Shown piece after piece: positions 6,596 to 7,603 of a stretch of DNA of 7,603 nt. Under the pieces are notes generated by a model. The model was not told where the DNA came from and made no database searches. It saw only the letters and a program-made list of their open reading frames with translations. Numbering within the stretch: position 1 is the first letter of the stretch; the number at the start of each line of letters is the position of its first letter. A program made the position numbers and the translations under genes. This DNA is from Deltaproteobacteria bacterium (GTDB lineage Bacteria > Desulfobacterota > UBA8473), in assembly GCA_030623035.1 (NCBI GenBank), contig JAUXFK010000144.1, forward strand, positions 1 through 7,603, given 5' to 3'.

Positions 6596-6877
6596 ATGCC
6601 AAGATATATGATTGTACATCGAAAAGACCCACAATTTGTTTCAAACCACATAAACATGGCATGTAAGATCTGTGCTAAGGAGAGAAGGGCAAACTGGAAA
6701 AGGGCATATTTCAGCTTAAAGGAAGGATGCATATTCTGCGAATGGGAGGCCTCTGATCAAGATAGCCTGGAAAAAATCCTAAAAGAAAGCGGCCTTTCCT
6801 GTAAAGAGGTTGTAGAGGTTGATGTCATTACACCAGAAGAATGCGCTTGGGATATCTTTGGGGAGATGGAAGAATAG
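6596..6877 (+). CDS. DUF4242-like small protein downstream of acsA
   Basis: A 93-residue soluble protein starting at ATG 6596, with AAAGGAG 8 bases upstream and only 17 bases after acsA. The layout MPRYMIVHR, then ANWKRAYFSLKEGCIFCEWEA (32-52), DSLEKILKESGL (56-67) and EVVEVDVI (71-78) resembles the DUF4242/ferredoxin-like-fold family, whose Streptomyces member has been described as nickel-binding. In that family a strand, a long helix, the 'CxxEAP' strand and another helix form a small alpha/beta barrel. It has six cysteines (23, 26, 45, 48, 69, 83), including two CxxC pairs, which is more than I would expect and suggests metal or redox chemistry. Position in the operon hints at a role accessory to acetate or acyl-CoA metabolism, but this is inference. 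Confidence 0.7.
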   Translation: MPRYMIVHRKDPQFVSNHINMACKICAKERRANWKRAYFSLKEGCIFCEWEASDQDSLEKILKESGLSCKEVVEVDVITPEECAWDIFGEMEE

Positions 6878-6928
6878 AGCTGACCATGATTAAGAAGAGA
6901 GAAATCACATAAAAAAGGAGGAAAAACA

Positions 6929-7129
6929 ATGAAATGGAAATGCAGCAATTGCGGTTATGCCCTTGATTCTGAGACGCCGCCTGAGAAATGTCCCTCTTGC
7001 AAAGAGGGCTGTGCCTTTGTGGATGCTACATGTTACACGCCTGATTGTGGTGGTCCTGATAATCCCAAGAACATAAATCCGGATATCTATCGTAAAGGTA
7101 ACTATTCATCCACAGATTCACACAGATGA
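6929..7129 (+). CDS. Rubredoxin-like 7-Cys protein with MITE-derived C-terminus
   Basis: A 66-residue protein starting at ATG 6929 with AAGGAGG 7 bases upstream, 51 bases after the preceding gene. Residues 5-24 form a rubredoxin-type metal site: CSNC (5,8), then PPEKCPSC (21,24), binding iron or zinc. Three further cysteines (28, 35, 40) lie in CAFVDATCYTPDCGG, a layout I recall from small rubredoxin/HiPIP-like proteins. The family-like part ends at NPDIYRK (50-56). The last ten residues (GNYSSTDSHR) and the TGA are encoded by the left end of MITE copy 2. Removing the element and one 8-bp repeat restores K-E-R-TAG, a 58-residue protein. The metal site is untouched, so function is probably retained. 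Possible role: electron transfer or metal chaperone; unproven. Confidence 0.8.
   Translation: MKWKCSNCGYALDSETPPEKCPSCKEGCAFVDATCYTPDCGGPDNPKNINPDIYRKGNYSSTDSHR
7090..7097. repeat. 8-bp target-site duplication, left side of MITE copy 2
   Basis: TCGTAAAG, within the codons for Tyr-Arg-Lys of the rubredoxin-like gene, is repeated exactly at 7263-7270 on the other side of the element. Confidence 0.85.
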
Positions 7130-7262
7130 ACGCAGACAGGTTTAAATACAAAGAAATCACGGATATTATTCGGCAGGAAACCAGAGTTCAAAAGGTTTGT
7201 ATATGATAATAAAAGAAAAAATATCAGTGATGATCAGCGTAGATCGGCGGCTGGGTAGTTAC
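7098..7262 (+). mobile_element. MITE-like non-autonomous element, copy 2 (165 bp)
   Basis: It begins GTAACTATTCATCC and ends GGCTGGGTAGTTAC; the inverted tips match 11/14, and both ends start with GTAA when read inward. It is nearly identical to copy 1 (1597-1749), differing by about five substitutions, a tandem 10-bp addition (TCACACAGAT) and two A's. It sits inside the acsA operon between the rubredoxin-like and zinc-ribbon genes, overlaps the former's 3' end and separates the two by about 195 bases instead of an ancestral 46. It has no open frame of its own. Confidence 0.88.
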
Positions 7263-7270
7263 TCGTAAAG
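7263..7270. repeat. 8-bp target-site duplication, right side of MITE copy 2
   Basis: TCGTAAAG, identical to 7090-7097. It is followed by AAAGATAG, which contains the ancestral stop codon (TAG 7276-7278) of the rubredoxin-like gene. Confidence 0.85.
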
Positions 7271-7324
7271 AAAGATAGGAAAGGTTTAATGCTACTTAAA
7301 TCAATGAAGAAAGGAGACAATATT

Positions 7325-7441
7325 ATGAAGGTGAAGTGTGATATATGCAAAAAAGAGATAGAAGAAGATGAGGCTTTTTATGAAGGAGATGCCGTTATTT
7401 GCGAAGATTGTTATATGGAGAAGACTAAAAGAAGATGCTAA
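7325..7441 (+). CDS. 38-residue CxxC...CxxC zinc-ribbon-like protein
   Basis: ATG 7325 follows AAGGAG (7311-7316) at 8 bases. The protein begins MKVKCDICKKEIEEDEAFYE, ends MEKTKRRC, and has CDIC (5,8) and CEDC (26,29), the two knuckles of a zinc ribbon or half-LIM-type metal site with a 17-residue spacer, plus a terminal Cys 38. It is too small to be an enzyme; a zinc-binding partner protein is the reasonable reading. It would be the last gene of the acsA operon, separated from the rubredoxin-like gene by MITE copy 2. A strong ribosome site and the conserved-looking cysteine spacing argue that it is real despite its size. Confidence 0.7.
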   Translation: MKVKCDICKKEIEEDEAFYEGDAVICEDCYMEKTKRRC

Positions 7442-7488
7442 GTTTTAGGTCAGAGTTTTGATCGTTGACCCGTCGGATTCGGGGAACC

Positions 7489-7530
7489 CTAAAGTGCCTA
7501 AAGTTTGAAGTGCCTAAAGTGAACTAAAGT
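7489..7530. repeat. Cluster of four CTAAAGT units
   Basis: CTAAAGT occurs at 7489-7495, 7498-7504, 7514-7520 and 7524-7530. Within this, the 13-mer AAGTGCCTAAAGT occurs twice exactly (7492-7504 and 7508-7520). This is a short interspersed/tandem repeat downstream of the last operon gene; no terminator structure is evident. Confidence 0.7.
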
Positions 7531-7558
7531 TAAGGAATAAGCTGTCAGAGCATTAGTC

Positions 7559-7603
7559 ATGTATTACGTAACTTCGATTAGAGCAAACTACCATAAAGCA
7601 AAC
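7559..7603 (+). CDS. Possible start of a gene running off the window
   Basis: ATG 7559 opens a frame of 15 codons (MYYVTSIRANYHKAN) that reaches the edge without a stop. There is no Shine-Dalgarno at useful distance (the AAGGA at 7532-7536 is 22 bases away) and the residues are not recognised, so this may be chance. Confidence 0.15.
   Translation, partial: MYYVTSIRANYHKAN

Noticed and set aside
7441..7490. CCCG...CGGG near 7470-7484 as a terminator for the acsA operon.
   Set aside because: The stem is only four pairs and no T-run follows.

Overview
The window comes from an AT-rich bacterial chromosome. Gene density is low to moderate, with several long intergenic stretches, and many genes follow a clear Shine-Dalgarno (AGGAGG-like) site. 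The gene content is an animal/plant-like UDP-glucose dehydrogenase, a Bacillus-type acetyl-CoA synthetase, many small Cys-rich proteins, a four-helix-bundle (S23/IVP-type) gene and scattered repeat families. It would suit a Planctomycetota (possibly anammox-like), Desulfobacterota or similar environmental lineage. There is no rRNA or other phylogenetic marker here, so the taxon is a guess.

Layout. Positions 1-100 hold the 3' end of a four-helix-bundle protein gene, followed by a short CTGT/CCAT-rich satellite. Positions 177-1553 (minus) encode UDP-glucose 6-dehydrogenase. Positions 1597-1749 hold a MITE-like element between that gene and its probable promoter. Positions 1758-2201 contain no gene I can support. 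Positions 2202-2609 (minus) encode a small secreted protein made almost entirely of the WxDFVF...HLPGIP / coiled-coil module usually found at the C-terminus of large fibre or adhesin proteins; it has a near-perfect sigma70-type promoter. Positions 3022-4119 (plus) encode an APH-fold sugar kinase of the N-acetylhexosamine 1-kinase type. Positions 4120-4636 are a non-coding leader region with a promoter candidate and hairpins. Positions 4637-7441 (plus) look like one operon: a 64-residue helical protein, acsA, a DUF4242-like 93-residue protein, a rubredoxin-like 7-Cys protein and a 38-residue CxxC...CxxC zinc-ribbon protein. The end of the window has a short CTAAAGT repeat cluster.

How the genes may work together. 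The dehydrogenase (UDP-glucuronate) and the sugar 1-kinase (sugar-1-phosphates) both feed nucleotide-sugar metabolism for surface polysaccharide, but they are not co-transcribed. The acsA operon activates acetate to acetyl-CoA, and its four small companions could be metal-binding or redox accessories of unknown role.

Most notable observation: a non-autonomous mobile element is present twice in direct orientation (1597-1749 and 7098-7262). The copies are nearly identical, have GTWAC-starting terminal inverted repeats, and each is flanked by its own perfect 8-bp target duplication (TCTATTTT and TCGTAAAG). These are the hallmarks of an IS66-type MITE. One copy split the dehydrogenase gene from its promoter. 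The other landed in the last codons of the rubredoxin-like gene and rewrote its C-terminus.
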